From contig JAAYZC010000013.1 in assembly GCA_012515075.1 (NCBI GenBank), positions 1 through 64,000 on the forward strand: a DNA stretch of 64,000 nt. The letters run 5' to 3'. Under the pieces are notes generated by a model. The model saw nothing but the letters and a program-made list of their open reading frames with translations, had not been told where the DNA came from and ran no database searches. Within the stretch, counting starts at the first letter, position 1, and every line of letters begins with the position of its first letter. A program made the position numbers and the translations under genes. This stretch comes from Thermoplasmatales archaeon (GTDB lineage: Archaea; Thermoplasmatota; Thermoplasmata; Methanomassiliicoccales; Methanomethylophilaceae). Below, one piece after another: positions 35,959 to 45,186 of this stretch.

Positions 35959-36606
35959 ATGGATGATCTCAGGATATCTGTGGAGACCTGGGATATCAAG
36001 CTGGCCCAACGCGTGGCACGCGAGGCGGTGGATTCCGGGATCCCTCTCAAGGAGATAGTGGCCGAAGGGCTGGGCGCTGGCATGGCTCGCATCGGGGAGA
36101 TGTTCGGCGAAGGCAATCTGTTCCTGCCTCAGGTCATAGCGGCTTCCAAGACCATGGAAGCCGCCCTGGAGGTGCTCAGGCCATATATGGAGGCCGGGTG
36201 CGACGCAATGCGCGGGACCGTGGTCATGGGGACGGTCAAGGGCGACATACATGAGATAGGCAAGAACGTCTGCTGCGCCATGCTACGCGGCGCAGGTTAC
36301 CTGGTGGTTGACCTGGGCAGCGACACGGGGGAGGACGAGTTCATAGACGCGGCCGCCGCAGAGCGGGCGCAGATCGTCGGTTGCTCGGCGCTCATGACCA
36401 CAACCCTGAAGGCCCAGGAGTCCGTCGTCAGGTATTCGGACGAGGCAGGCAGGGGCTTCCTCATAATAATCGGAGGGGCGCCCTGCAGCCAGGAATGGTG
36501 CGACCAGATACATGCCGACGGCTACTCCTCGTCCGGCGCCGAGATCGTGGATCTCGTCAACGGCCTGATGGAGAAGTTCGACCCACCGGGTCGCGGAACC
36601 AAGTGA
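35959..36606 (+). CDS. mtmC2: Methylamine corrinoid protein, MtmC paralogue
   Basis: A 215-residue protein with an N-terminal helical cap (about residues 1-90) and a B12-binding domain. The corrinoid motif GDIHEIGKN (about residue 98) holds the lower-ligand histidine, followed by SALMTTTL and GGAPCSQEW. The segments KNVCCAMLRGAGY and GGAPC(S/T)QEWCD are shared with the mtmC product at 57441-58079, so it is closest to MtmC rather than MtbC or MttC. It carries methyl groups between a methylamine methyltransferase and MtbA. No methyltransferase gene is next to it. GTG 35929 is an alternative start, adding MSSIREKGFI. Confidence 0.83.
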   Translation: MDDLRISVETWDIKLAQRVAREAVDSGIPLKEIVAEGLGAGMARIGEMFGEGNLFLPQVIAASKTMEAALEVLRPYMEAGCDAMRGTVVMGTVKGDIHEIGKNVCCAMLRGAGYLVVDLGSDTGEDEFIDAAAAERAQIVGCSALMTTTLKAQESVVRYSDEAGRGFLIIIGGAPCSQEWCDQIHADGYSSSGAEIVDLVNGLMEKFDPPGRGTK

Positions 36607-36858
36607 TCAGCAGGTGTTCCAAGGCGTCCGATTCCGGGGTTAACATCATTTAAACAAATTTTTAAATACGAATTGATGTAGGGAATTCTCGGATTTCGCT
36701 TCTGTATTATTATGGCTGAGTTTGGTTTTTAATCAAAAACAATGAATTCCAGCGACTTTTACACACTCTTTATATTCAACTAGGAGATACACCAAACCGC
36801 AAGGGGGAATGCGGAGAACGTGTGTTTTCCGCCACTTTATCGAAAAAGGAGGTATGAA
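36607..36858 (+). promoter_or_regulatory. mcr operon promoter and leader region
   Basis: This 252-base gap is A/T rich with two TATA-like boxes: TTTAAATA at 36661-36668 and CTTTATATT at 36767-36775. The second would give a leader of about 60 bases. The leader has a stem CCGCA/TGCGG (36797-36814) and ends with a strong ribosome-binding site AAGGAGG (36846-36852) before mcrB. No small gene is seen. Confidence 0.55.
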
Positions 36859-38187
36859 ATGCCAAAATACGAGGACGTAATCGACTTGTATGACGACCGC
36901 GGAAAGCGCATAGCTAAACAGGTTCCGCTGGAAGCCATCAGTCCGTTGCGCAACAAAGCGATTCAGAGGATCGCGTCTCTCACCGAGAGGACCATTGCAG
37001 TCAGCCTTGCGGGCATCGAGAAGAGTCTCAAGTCCGGATCCGTCGGCGGCGCGATGATCAAAGGGAAGGAGATAGACATCCCGCTGGTCGCCAACGCAGA
37101 GAAGATCGCAAAGGCAGTCAAAGAAATGGTCCAGGTATGTGATGGAGACGACACCGTCGTCGAGGTAAAGTCCGGCGGAAAGAACCTCGTCATCGTCATC
37201 CCTGAGGATAGAATGAAGGCGGGTATCGAGTACACCACCGGTTTCACCGCCGTAGCGGCAGCCGTCACCGAGGCAATCATCGACGAGTTCAACATACCGA
37301 TGTACAAGGCCAACATGGTCAAGGCGGCTGTTTGGGGAAGATACCCCCAGACAATGACATTCACCGGTTCCAACGTCAAATCCATCCTCGAGGTTCCCCA
37401 GAACAACGAGGGTGCGGGTTACGCCATAAGGAACATCATGGCCAACCACGTGGTCGCACTGGTCGACAGGAACGCCATGCAGGGCACCGCCCTGTCCGCT
37501 ATACTGGAGCAGATGGGTGCCTTCGAGATGGGAGACGCGATAGGTCCCTTCGAGAGGGGACATCTCCTAGCGCTCGCATACCAGGGTCTGAACGCCAACA
37601 ACATGCTCTACACCATCGTCAAGAAGAACGGCAAGACCGGCACCGTCGGTACCGTCGTCGAGTCCCTCGTCGAGAAGGCAATAGAGGATGGCGTCATAAG
37701 GGTCAAGGAGACTCTGCCCTCGGGATACAAGGTCTACACAACCGATGACCTTCCCCTCTGGAACGCATACGCAGCAACCGGAATGGTCGCAGCGGTGATG
37801 GTCAACGTCGGTGCCGCAAGGGCCGCACAGGGAGTCCCCGGTACGATCCTGTACTACAACGATATGCTGGAGCACGAGACCGGCCTGCCCGGTGTCGACT
37901 ACGGAAGGTCCGAGGGAGTGGGCGTAGGCATGTCCTTCTTCTCCCACTCCATCTACGGAGGAGGAGGCCCCGGTCTGTTCCACGGGAACCACGTCGTCAC
38001 CAAGCACTCCAAGGGTGTCCTCATACCCGCGGTGACCGCAGCCAACTGTCTCGACGGAGGCACGCAGACCTTCTCCGCAGAGGCCACATCCAGCCTCTTC
38101 AAGGAGGTCTTCGGAGATATGAAGGAATTCAGGACGCCTATCCAGGTCGTCGCGGCGGAGGCCAAGAAAGTCGCAAAGAAGCTGTGA
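36859..38187 (+). CDS. mcrB: Methyl-coenzyme M reductase beta subunit
   Basis: A 442-residue beta subunit of Mcr, which reduces methyl-CoM with coenzyme B to methane. It starts [16 protein letters not shown] and has the family blocks [40 protein letters not shown] and the glycine-rich [16 protein letters not shown] near residue 365, which helps form the active-site channel. The start at 36859 has a strong purine-rich ribosome-binding site. First gene of mcrB-mcrD-mcrG-mcrA; codon use is highly biased. Confidence 0.97.
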   Translation: MPKYEDVIDLYDDRGKRIAKQVPLEAISPLRNKAIQRIASLTERTIAVSLAGIEKSLKSGSVGGAMIKGKEIDIPLVANAEKIAKAVKEMVQVCDGDDTVVEVKSGGKNLVIVIPEDRMKAGIEYTTGFTAVAAAVTEAIIDEFNIPMYKANMVKAAVWGRYPQTMTFTGSNVKSILEVPQNNEGAGYAIRNIMANHVVALVDRNAMQGTALSAILEQMGAFEMGDAIGPFERGHLLALAYQGLNANNMLYTIVKKNGKTGTVGTVVESLVEKAIEDGVIRVKETLPSGYKVYTTDDLPLWNAYAATGMVAAVMVNVGAARAAQGVPGTILYYNDMLEHETGLPGVDYGRSEGVGVGMSFFSHSIYGGGGPGLFHGNHVVTKHSKGVLIPAVTAANCLDGGTQTFSAEATSSLFKEVFGDMKEFRTPIQVVAAEAKKVAKKL

Positions 38188-38198
38188 GATGATCCTAC

Positions 38199-38630
38199 AT
38201 GACGAGTAACGAACCTACCGTAGATTATGCCGGGATACCTCTTCCCGAGGTCATGATTATGACCAACCGCCTGCTCAAAGCAGAAACGACCGAGAAGGTA
38301 CTCGACGCGCTCGCTACGGTCGGCCACATAAGGCAGATAAACATGACGGGCGAGAGCCTGCCCAAGACGATAAACAGCGGACCCAACAAGGGTCTAGATA
38401 ACAACCATTCCGAACGCAAGGCTATTGAGTTCAACGGAAAGGAAGTGGAGCTCCGCCATCTGGTAGGGGCGTTCTATCTGGAGCTGGACGTCGAGGACGA
38501 GGACACGCTCGATGCCACGGTGGCCGGGATCAAGGAGGCCTGCGACCGGACGATACCGTTCGGATACGACCTCCAGGTCGGCAGATACTCGAAATACAGG
38601 ACCTCACTGCATGATTACAGAGGTGCATAA
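38199..38630 (+). CDS. mcrD: Methyl-coenzyme M reductase operon protein D
   Basis: A 143-residue McrD, found in all mcr operons of methanogens and thought to help assembly or cofactor delivery of Mcr without being part of the enzyme. Features are IMTNRLLKAETTEKVLDAL near residue 22, a central GESLPKTINSGPNKG, and a C-terminal PFGYDLQVGRYSKYR. It is 11 bases after mcrB and 2 bases before mcrG; the mcrC gene often found here is absent. Confidence 0.93.
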   Translation: MTSNEPTVDYAGIPLPEVMIMTNRLLKAETTEKVLDALATVGHIRQINMTGESLPKTINSGPNKGLDNNHSERKAIEFNGKEVELRHLVGAFYLELDVEDEDTLDATVAGIKEACDRTIPFGYDLQVGRYSKYRTSLHDYRGA

Positions 38631-38632
38631 AC

Positions 38633-39409
38633 ATGGCATACAAGAGACAATTCTACCCTGGAGCCACCACACCTGCCGTCAACAGGCGCAGGTACATGGA
38701 CCCCAAGGTCAACCTGAAGAAACTCCGCGACGTCTCCATGGACGACGTCGTGAGGATCATGGGACACCGCAACCCCGGAGAGGACTACAAGACGATCCAC
38801 GCCCCTCTCGACGAGAACCCCTACGAGACCCTCTGCCCCATCAGGGCGCTGGTCAAACCCATCGAGGGTGCAAAGAGCGGAGACAGGATAAGGTACATAC
38901 AGTTCACCGATTCCGTCTACTTCGCCCCCATATCCCCCTACCAGAGGGCATGGATGTACCTGTCCAGGTACAGGGGTATCGACACCGGCACCCTTTCCGG
39001 AAGGCAGATCATCGAAGTCAGGGAGAGGGACCTGGAGGTCCTCGCCAAGGAGATGATCGACAACGAGACCTTCGACCCCGCCCTCACCGGCATAAGGGGT
39101 GCGACCGTCCACGGACACGCCTGCCGTCTCGACGAGAACGGCCTGATGTTCGACGGCTGGCAGAGGTACGTCTGGGATGACAGCAAGAAAGAGGTCGTAT
39201 ACGTCAAGGACCAGGTCGCACTGCCCCTCGACAGGAAGATCTCCGTAGGAAAGCCCGCCTCGATGTCGGACCTCCAGAAGAGGACGACCATATTCAGGGC
39301 GGACGGCGTTGACATGAGGGACGACAAAGAGGTCTCCATGTACGGACTCAGGATCCACAAGCTCAGGACCCTGGGCGGATACCAGCCCTTCAAGGTAAAG
39401 GGGGTGTAA
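38633..39409 (+). CDS. mcrG: Methyl-coenzyme M reductase gamma subunit
   Basis: A 258-residue gamma subunit. It starts MAYKRQFYPGATTPAVNRR and keeps the blocks DVVRIMGHRNPGEDYKT, SGRQIIEVRERDLE and GATVHGHACRLDENG that bind around F430 and coenzyme B. Normal length. Spacing of 2 bases from mcrD and 3 bases to mcrA suggests tight translational linkage. Confidence 0.97.
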   Translation: MAYKRQFYPGATTPAVNRRRYMDPKVNLKKLRDVSMDDVVRIMGHRNPGEDYKTIHAPLDENPYETLCPIRALVKPIEGAKSGDRIRYIQFTDSVYFAPISPYQRAWMYLSRYRGIDTGTLSGRQIIEVRERDLEVLAKEMIDNETFDPALTGIRGATVHGHACRLDENGLMFDGWQRYVWDDSKKEVVYVKDQVALPLDRKISVGKPASMSDLQKRTTIFRADGVDMRDDKEVSMYGLRIHKLRTLGGYQPFKVKGV

Positions 39410-39412
39410 AGA

Positions 39413-41071
39413 ATGGCACAGAAAGAAAAGCTGTTCATGGAAGCATGCAAGAAGAAGTTCAAAGAGGACCCCACGGACATGTCCACCAAATACTACTGCT
39501 ACGGAGGCTGGAAACAGTCGAAGAGCAAGGTGGAGTTCCAGAAGTCCGCAGAAGCGATAGCCAAGGAACGCGGGTTCCCCATGATGAACGAGGACATCGG
39601 AGTTCCTCTCGGACAGAGGTCCTGGATGCCCTACCAGCTGTCGCACACAGACATCTTCGCGGAGGCGGATGACCTCCACTGCGTCAACAACCCCGCGATG
39701 CAGCAGGCATGGGACGACATAAGGAGGACCGTCCTCGTCGGCCTGAACTCCCCTCACGAGACCATAGAGAAGAGGCTCGGAAAGGAGGTCACCCCCGAGA
39801 CGATCAACAACTACCTTGAGATCGTCAACCACACGATGCCCGGAGGGGCGGTCGTTCAGGAGCACATGGCAGAGGTCAACCCCGCCCTCGTCTACGACTC
39901 GTACGTCAAGGTCTTCACCGGCGACGACGAGCTCGCCGACGAGCTCGACAGCAGGTTCCTCATAGACATCAACAAGCTCTTCCCGAAGGACCAGGCCGAG
40001 CAGCTGAAGAAAGCGGTCGGAAAGAACCTGATGCAGGCTGTCCGCGTCCCCACCATAGTCGGAAGGCTCATGGACGGAGGAACCGTTTCCAGGCACGCCG
40101 CCATGCAGATCTCGATGGCCTTCATCTCCGCCTACAAGCTTGCGGCCGGAGAGGCAGCCATCGCCGACTTCGCGTACTCCGCGAAGCACCTGTCTATCAA
40201 CATGGGAACCATGATGCCCGCAAGGCGCGCCAGGGGACCCAACGAGCCCGGAGGAATACCCTTCGGATTCCTGGCAGACATGACCCAGTCCGACCGTGTG
40301 TACCCCGATGACCCCGGACGCGCGGCCCTCGAGGCCGTCGCACTCGGTGCGGCAGTGTACGACCAGATATACCTGGGAGGCTACATGTCCGGCGGTGTCG
40401 GATTCACCCAGTACGCCACCGCGGCATACACCGACAACATCCTGGAGGACTACGTCTACTACGCCATCGACAGGATAAAGGACAAGTACGGCGGCTTCTG
40501 CAAGCTCGACCCCAACAACATGGACGAGCTCATGAAGCTCGGCGACGACGTCAACACGTACGCCCTCAGCATGTACGAGAAGTACCCCGCGATAATGGAG
40601 ACCCACTTCGGCGGATCCCAGAGATCCACCGTCGCCGCCGCCGCAACCGGAATCGCCGGTGCGATGGCAACCGGAATCGCCGACTGCGGTGTCAACAGCT
40701 GGTACCTGTCCATGCTACAGCACAAGGAGAGGACCGGAAGGCTCGGGTTCTACGGATTCGACCTGCAGGACCAGTGCGGTTCCGCCAACTCCTTCGCCTA
40801 CAGGTCCGATGAGGGTCTGCCCATGGAACTCAGGGGTCCCAACTACCCCAACTACGCAATGAACGTCGGTCACATGTCCGGATACACCGGTATACCCAAG
40901 GCGGCACACGTCGCCCGCGGAGATGCCTACACGGCCAACCCGTTCATACGCGTCGCATTCGCCGACCCCAGCCTCATCTTCGACTTCGCCAACATAACGA
41001 AGGAGTTCGGGCGCGGAGCTCTCAGAGAGTTCAAGCCCGCCGGAGAGAGGACTGCCGTCATAAAGGGATGA
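39413..41071 (+). CDS. mcrA: Methyl-coenzyme M reductase alpha subunit
   Basis: A 552-residue alpha subunit, the catalytic subunit holding F430. The sites of known modified residues can be seen: the methyl-histidine region [10 protein letters not shown], the methyl-arginine region [13 protein letters not shown], and the thioglycine/S-methylcysteine region [16 protein letters not shown]. In the last, Phe stands next to the thioglycine where Tyr is usual in Methanothermobacter. The active-site Tyr/Gly region [23 protein letters not shown] is also present. The modifying enzymes (YcaO, the Arg methyltransferase) are not in this window. The stop overlaps the next gene by 4 bases. Confidence 0.98.
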   Translation: MAQKEKLFMEACKKKFKEDPTDMSTKYYCYGGWKQSKSKVEFQKSAEAIAKERGFPMMNEDIGVPLGQRSWMPYQLSHTDIFAEADDLHCVNNPAMQQAWDDIRRTVLVGLNSPHETIEKRLGKEVTPETINNYLEIVNHTMPGGAVVQEHMAEVNPALVYDSYVKVFTGDDELADELDSRFLIDINKLFPKDQAEQLKKAVGKNLMQAVRVPTIVGRLMDGGTVSRHAAMQISMAFISAYKLAAGEAAIADFAYSAKHLSINMGTMMPARRARGPNEPGGIPFGFLADMTQSDRVYPDDPGRAALEAVALGAAVYDQIYLGGYMSGGVGFTQYATAAYTDNILEDYVYYAIDRIKDKYGGFCKLDPNNMDELMKLGDDVNTYALSMYEKYPAIMETHFGGSQRSTVAAAATGIAGAMATGIADCGVNSWYLSMLQHKERTGRLGFYGFDLQDQCGSANSFAYRSDEGLPMELRGPNYPNYAMNVGHMSGYTGIPKAAHVARGDAYTANPFIRVAFADPSLIFDFANITKEFGRGALREFKPAGERTAVIKG

Positions 41072-41355
41072 ACGTGACCGAGAAAGGAGACATACTGAAG
41101 TACACGCCGACTTCCACGGTGGGGAAGGTAACGGATGTTCGCGAGAGGGACGGCAGGGTCTGGATAAGGCTCGACGTCACCGACCTCTACTACGACTCCG
41201 GCCTTCTGATACCTGCGGACGCAAGCGAGTACAAGGCAGTCTCCTTCAAGGAACGCGAGCAGTCCCAGCAGACCGCCAGGGAAGCCATCGAAGCCTCCCG
41301 GGATAAGGCCCGGGATGTGGACATAAGCGAATTCACCCCCAGCGGCGGCGGATGA
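41068..41355 (+). CDS. DUF2098 family protein coupled to mcrA
   Basis: A 95-residue protein of the DUF2098 family, known almost only from methanogens. The N-terminal 55 residues form a small beta domain ([30 protein letters not shown]), and the C-terminal part is helical and charged. The ATG overlaps the mcrA stop (ATGA), so its amount should follow that of Mcr. Role unknown; a job in Mcr assembly or regulation is an inference from this coupling. A small GC palindrome (TCCCGGG/CCCGGGA) lies in the gene near 41297. Confidence 0.82.
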   Translation: MNVTEKGDILKYTPTSTVGKVTDVRERDGRVWIRLDVTDLYYDSGLLIPADASEYKAVSFKEREQSQQTAREAIEASRDKARDVDISEFTPSGGG

Positions 41356-41377
41356 CTCAGGCATAAACCACTTACCT

Positions 41378-41394
41378 TTATCTTCTTTTTTTTC
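41378..41394 (+). terminator. Pyrimidine/T tract after the mcr operon
   Basis: TTATCTTCTTTTTTTTC lies 23 bases after the last gene of the mcr run. Archaeal transcription commonly stops at such U-rich tracts without a hairpin. Confidence 0.55.
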
Positions 41395-41497
41395 GTCGCA
41401 CGGTCGCTCGGGCGGATGCACCCGTCGTCATCCTCTTCCGGTCCGCGTACGCGGAGGGCCGGCGCGCCGTTGATTTCAGGAACGTCCCAGGATATCC

Positions 41498-42754
41498 ATG
41501 GTCACGGTGATCGAATCCGGGCCAGGGTTTTTATTGCACAATGCCCTGACCAATCCCGTGCTTGTTCTGGAATTGGACATGTACCAGACTGCCGGCATGG
41601 CCGCCGCGGTGCTGGTGGTAGGCACACTGCTGGTCAGCAGATCCAGCCTGTTGCGTAGATATTGCATACCTGCCGCTGTGATGGGCGGGCTGATATTCGC
41701 CATGATCCACCTGGCTCTTCATTCGGCAGGGGTCCTGGAGTTCGTTTTCGATACGACCTTGCAGACCATGTTCATGATAGTCTTCTTCTGCTCGATAGGT
41801 TTCATGGCTTCTTTCCGCAGACTCAGGAGCGGAGGGAAGCTGGTCGTGATACTGCTCGCATCCACTGCCCTTCTGGTGTTCATGCAGGATGTGATAGGGA
41901 CCGGCCTCTCGGTGATCATGGGCATAGATGGGGGGCTGGGCCTGGCCATGGGATCCATGAGCCTGATAGGCGGGCACGGCACCGCAGCCGCGTTCGGTCC
42001 TCTGCTGGAGGATGCATACGGGGTGCAGGGCGCGACTGCTGTGGCCATAGCATCCGCGACCTTCGGACTGGTTATCGGGGGCATAATCGGAGGCCCCCTG
42101 GCCAAGAGGCGCGTGGAGAGGTACAGTCTAAGTCCGTCCGACGAGGATGTCAAGGAGTCCCTGGAATACGGAAGGCACGAGGCCTTCGGAGCGCAGATAG
42201 ACCAGAACAGGTTCCTCAACGCGCTGGTCCTCCTGGCGATAGCGATCGGCACCGGAACTCTTGTCACAGGGGGCCTCGATGCTTTGGGGGTGACCCTCCC
42301 GATCTACATAGGGTCCATGTTGATCGCGGTTTTTTTCCGCAACGGCATGGACAAACTGGGATGGAACATTCCATCCAAGGAGATCGAGACGCTCGGGTGG
42401 ATATCCCTGGCAATGTTCCTCGGCATGGCGCTGATGAACATGAAGCTTTGGCAGATCGCCGACCTGGCCGCGCCCATGCTCGTCATCCTGATAGCACAGG
42501 TCGCATTCGTGGCGTTGTTCGCGTACTATCTGATATTCAGGATAACCGGGAAGGATTACGATTCCGCGGCGATGGTCACCGCCACATGCGGTTTCGGTCT
42601 CGGTACGACCTCCAACGCGATGGTCAACATGGATGCCCTCTTCGAGAGGTACGGCGTTGCGCCCAAGGCCTATTTCGTGGTCCCTCTGGTGGGAAGCGTA
42701 TTCATAGATCTAATCAACATCGCGATCATAACAGGTTTCCTTTCGATACTTTGA
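41498..42754 (+). CDS. gltS: Sodium/glutamate symporter, GltS family
   Basis: A 418-residue integral membrane protein with about ten hydrophobic helices and the two inverted halves of GltS. The re-entrant, glycine-rich motifs GLGLAMGSMSLIGGHGTAAAFGP (first half) and TATCGFGLGTTSNAM (second half) are characteristic. It imports glutamate with sodium. It lies just after the mcr operon terminator, with its own promoter region, and followed by a PRC-barrel gene. Confidence 0.9.
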   Translation: MVTVIESGPGFLLHNALTNPVLVLELDMYQTAGMAAAVLVVGTLLVSRSSLLRRYCIPAAVMGGLIFAMIHLALHSAGVLEFVFDTTLQTMFMIVFFCSIGFMASFRRLRSGGKLVVILLASTALLVFMQDVIGTGLSVIMGIDGGLGLAMGSMSLIGGHGTAAAFGPLLEDAYGVQGATAVAIASATFGLVIGGIIGGPLAKRRVERYSLSPSDEDVKESLEYGRHEAFGAQIDQNRFLNALVLLAIAIGTGTLVTGGLDALGVTLPIYIGSMLIAVFFRNGMDKLGWNIPSKEIETLGWISLAMFLGMALMNMKLWQIADLAAPMLVILIAQVAFVALFAYYLIFRITGKDYDSAAMVTATCGFGLGTTSNAMVNMDALFERYGVAPKAYFVVPLVGSVFIDLINIAIITGFLSIL

Positions 42755-42848
42755 AACGCACCTGTCCACGGTGCCTTCGCAGTCCAGGAATATGAAGCGG
42801 CGGATGTCCTCACTCAACTCTTTTATGCGAGCTGTGCGATTCACTTCC

Positions 42849-43400
42849 ATGGCCACTAGGACGCTGGACCAGTTCTACGGGATGGAGGTGGCGACAATGG
42901 ACGCATTCCTGATGGGCTCCGTCTTCGATCTGAGATACAATACGAAAGACTGGAAGGTGGCAGGCCTGATGGTCAGAGGGTCGAAGAGGGTGATGTCTGA
43001 GGCGCCCTCATCAGCATCGGGTTCCGCCATCCTGCTGAAGCCCGGGAGGTTCGTGATGAACGATATCTGCATAGTCCCGGACAGGATGGACCGGGCAATC
43101 CGGGAGATAACCTGGGACAACGGGCTTCTCCCCCACGCCTCCACTCTGATGGGTATGAGGGTGGAGACCAAGGACGCGGTACTGCTGGGGGCCGTCGCGG
43201 CTGTCGAGATAGATGTGGATTCATGGAAGATCCGCTCCTTCAGGGTCAAAATGGAGAAGGATGCCATGAAAACGCTGGGCATACGGGGTCTGTTCTCGAA
43301 GACGGCCTCCGGCGTGCTCACGGATTTCGTATCCGCGGTAACCGACCGGGTGGTGCTCAGGAGGACCCTGGACGGTCTCCGCGGAGACCTGGTCCTCTGA
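42849..43400 (+). CDS. PRC-barrel domain protein, two repeats
   Basis: A 183-residue protein with two similar halves, each holding a PRC-barrel-like strand set: DAFLMGSVFDLRYNTKDWKVAGLMV and DAVLLGAVAAVEIDVDSWKIRSFRV, about 90 residues apart. Archaeal PRC-barrel proteins are small adaptors of unclear role, linked to RNA work or cell division. Start ATG 42849 is chosen since the 26 residues upstream are basic and unlike the family. Its stop abuts the convergent gene. Confidence 0.75.
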   Translation: MATRTLDQFYGMEVATMDAFLMGSVFDLRYNTKDWKVAGLMVRGSKRVMSEAPSSASGSAILLKPGRFVMNDICIVPDRMDRAIREITWDNGLLPHASTLMGMRVETKDAVLLGAVAAVEIDVDSWKIRSFRVKMEKDAMKTLGIRGLFSKTASGVLTDFVSAVTDRVVLRRTLDGLRGDLVL

Positions 43401-43952
43401 TCAGACCTTGTTGTACGCGACAATTATGGAGGCCAACTTGGGGTCGTCCTCCAGGCCCCGGTGCTGTTTGATCATCAGGTCGCAGGTGGGAGCCGGGCTG
43501 CAGGATACGACGTCCCTGCATCCATTCTCTCCGTTAAGCTCGGGGAAGGACACAGGAGGCATCAGGAAGGTCTCTCCGCCGCCGGTGCCACGTACCTGCG
43601 GGAACACCACGAAACCATCGGACAGCCATATCACATCCTCCCTTCCGAGGTATTCTTTCGAGGTATGTGGGAAGACCTCTGTGCCGAGGATCTCCCCGGT
43701 GCTCGAAACCAGGACCACCGTGGGTTCAGGCGGGGGCCTGAACCTGGGATCCTTTATTATGCATATGACCCTGTCGCGCTGGAGCGCCTGGTTGAACCCT
43801 TCGTTGATCACCTGGATTCCGCCTGCCGCGCTAACCTTGGCCTCTTCCTCTCTTATCCTCCCGAGGATCTCATCATCCAGGTAGAAGGCATGGAGGACGC
43901 CCCTCATGTTCCTCACGATACCCAAGGGTATGTCAACGGTCTCATCGGTCAT
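43401..43952 (-). CDS. Conserved hypothetical protein
   Basis: A 183-residue soluble protein; family not recognised. It has a central beta-rich part (VICIIKDPRFRPPPEPTVVLVSSTGEILGTEVFP) and three cysteines near the C-terminus (CRDVVSCSPAPTC). It reads convergent with the PRC-barrel gene, whose stop is adjacent, and shares strand with the DUF2111 regulator gene 105 bases upstream. Coding is supported by codon use. Confidence 0.68.
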   Translation of the reverse strand: MTDETVDIPLGIVRNMRGVLHAFYLDDEILGRIREEEAKVSAAGGIQVINEGFNQALQRDRVICIIKDPRFRPPPEPTVVLVSSTGEILGTEVFPHTSKEYLGREDVIWLSDGFVVFPQVRGTGGGETFLMPPVSFPELNGENGCRDVVSCSPAPTCDLMIKQHRGLEDDPKLASIIVAYNKV

Positions 43953-44057
43953 ACTACTCGGAATCTACGATTCCTTATAAACACTTAGCGACCCCCCGGC
44001 CTTAAGGGCACCCCGAGGTCATTCAATTTCATGATGGAATACGTCTGAGGTCCGTCC

Positions 44058-45020
44058 TCATTCGTTGTCGTCGCTCCGGAGCCTTATCAGGTTGTTTATG
44101 CCGGCCATCGACCTTATGTCGACCACTCCGATTGCCGCGATTACACGGTTGTCGAGCTCCACGGGCGTCACGATTACGCGTATCCCTTTGTACGGCCCGT
44201 CCACGGCTATCTTCCTGATGGTGGTCCCTACGTCGATGACCTCTTCCAGCACGAGTCCGGTGTAGGCGTTGTCGATGACCGCCCCGTTCTCTATCCTTAT
44301 TCCCAGGTTGTCCCTGCTCTTGGCGCAGACCGGAAGCCCTCCGACCAGGTCGTGGATTGCGAACGCCAGGGACAGAAGCTCGTTCCCCGTGCTCCGGGGA
44401 GTGAGTATGTCCCTGAGCTCGCGGTTCATCTGGAGTCCGCCCACGAGCTTTATCCCCGCCGTCACGGCTCCCACCTCTGCCTGATCCACCTCCTCCGCTG
44501 TCCCGATGATTATGACGTCCTCGTTCCTGATATCGAAATTGTTCCTGAGGACGGACTCCACCTTCTCCTCAACTGGGAAGTTGGATCCCGGGAACACCAA
44601 TCTCCCGCCGCTGCAGACCAGGGTGGTGGCCCCTGTCGCGCCGGCCTTTATCGCAATATCCCTCTCCTCGCATCCGAAGCTAATCTTTCTGGCCATCTGA
44701 GGGACGTGGACGACGCAGTCGTAATCCCCGATTGTGATGTCTGACACCTGTATGCGCTTGATTTTCATGTTCACGATGCTCTTGGAATCCTCTCCCTTCT
44801 TGGTGAGCCTTATCCCGCTCTTGTCTATGGTTATGAGGCTGTGTTCCCGGAGCATGTTGAGAATCGTCCGTGTGCTGCCCTCCCCTATCTTCAGGTCCGA
44901 TGCGAGCTTCTTCCTCCCCACAGGTTCCGTTTCGTCGAGCGTCGTGAGGGCCTTCCATATATGGTAATCGCTGAATTTAGGTACGGGTCCGCCTGTACCA
45001 GCATTCCTGGGGGATAGCAT
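44058..45020 (-). CDS. Winged-helix plus DUF2111 transcription regulator
   Basis: A 320-residue protein. Residues about 15-90 form a winged-helix DNA-binding domain (HIWKALTTLDETEPVGRKKLASDLKIGEGSTRTILNML as a pattern, helix 3 being GEGSTRTILNMLRE). The rest has a DUF4443-like middle with an EERDIAIKAGATGATTLV strand-loop and a C-terminal DUF2111 domain (NAYTGLVLEEVIDVGTTIRK), a set known mostly from methanogens. It is divergent from the Mcr activation operon and shares its intergenic region, so it may regulate that operon. That is inference. Confidence 0.8.
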   Translation of the reverse strand: MLSPRNAGTGGPVPKFSDYHIWKALTTLDETEPVGRKKLASDLKIGEGSTRTILNMLREHSLITIDKSGIRLTKKGEDSKSIVNMKIKRIQVSDITIGDYDCVVHVPQMARKISFGCEERDIAIKAGATGATTLVCSGGRLVFPGSNFPVEEKVESVLRNNFDIRNEDVIIIGTAEEVDQAEVGAVTAGIKLVGGLQMNRELRDILTPRSTGNELLSLAFAIHDLVGGLPVCAKSRDNLGIRIENGAVIDNAYTGLVLEEVIDVGTTIRKIAVDGPYKGIRVIVTPVELDNRVIAAIGVVDIRSMAGINNLIRLRSDDNE

Positions 45021-45153
45021 ATGGTCACATTATCCATCCATGTTTAAAGCGTTTTCGTTCGGCCCAACGGTTTTTCCAGATGCCACGGATCCATCATGTT
45101 ACGTGGTGCATATCGTCGAACTGGCTTGTTTTAACGGTGATTAAATTAGTCAT

Positions 45154-45163
45154 GTTTTATAAT
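45154..45163 (+). promoter_or_regulatory. TATA box of the atwA-mcrC-mmp operon
   Basis: GTTTTATAAT is centred about 28 bases before the atwA ATG at 45187, so the mRNA is probably leaderless. The 166-base gap to the divergent DUF2111 regulator also has TTTTAACGG and TTAAATTAG stretches that could serve the other direction or an operator. Confidence 0.5.
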
Positions 45164-45186
45164 GGAAAACCAACATTAGGTTCCCT

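Noticed and set aside
38615..40606. 663-codon open frame antisense to mcrG and mcrA
   Set aside because: It is the mirror of genes with strongly biased GC-ending codons; such shadows stay open by composition. The translated sequence is rich in Val, Gly and Asp with no domain, and the plus strand is certain to code.
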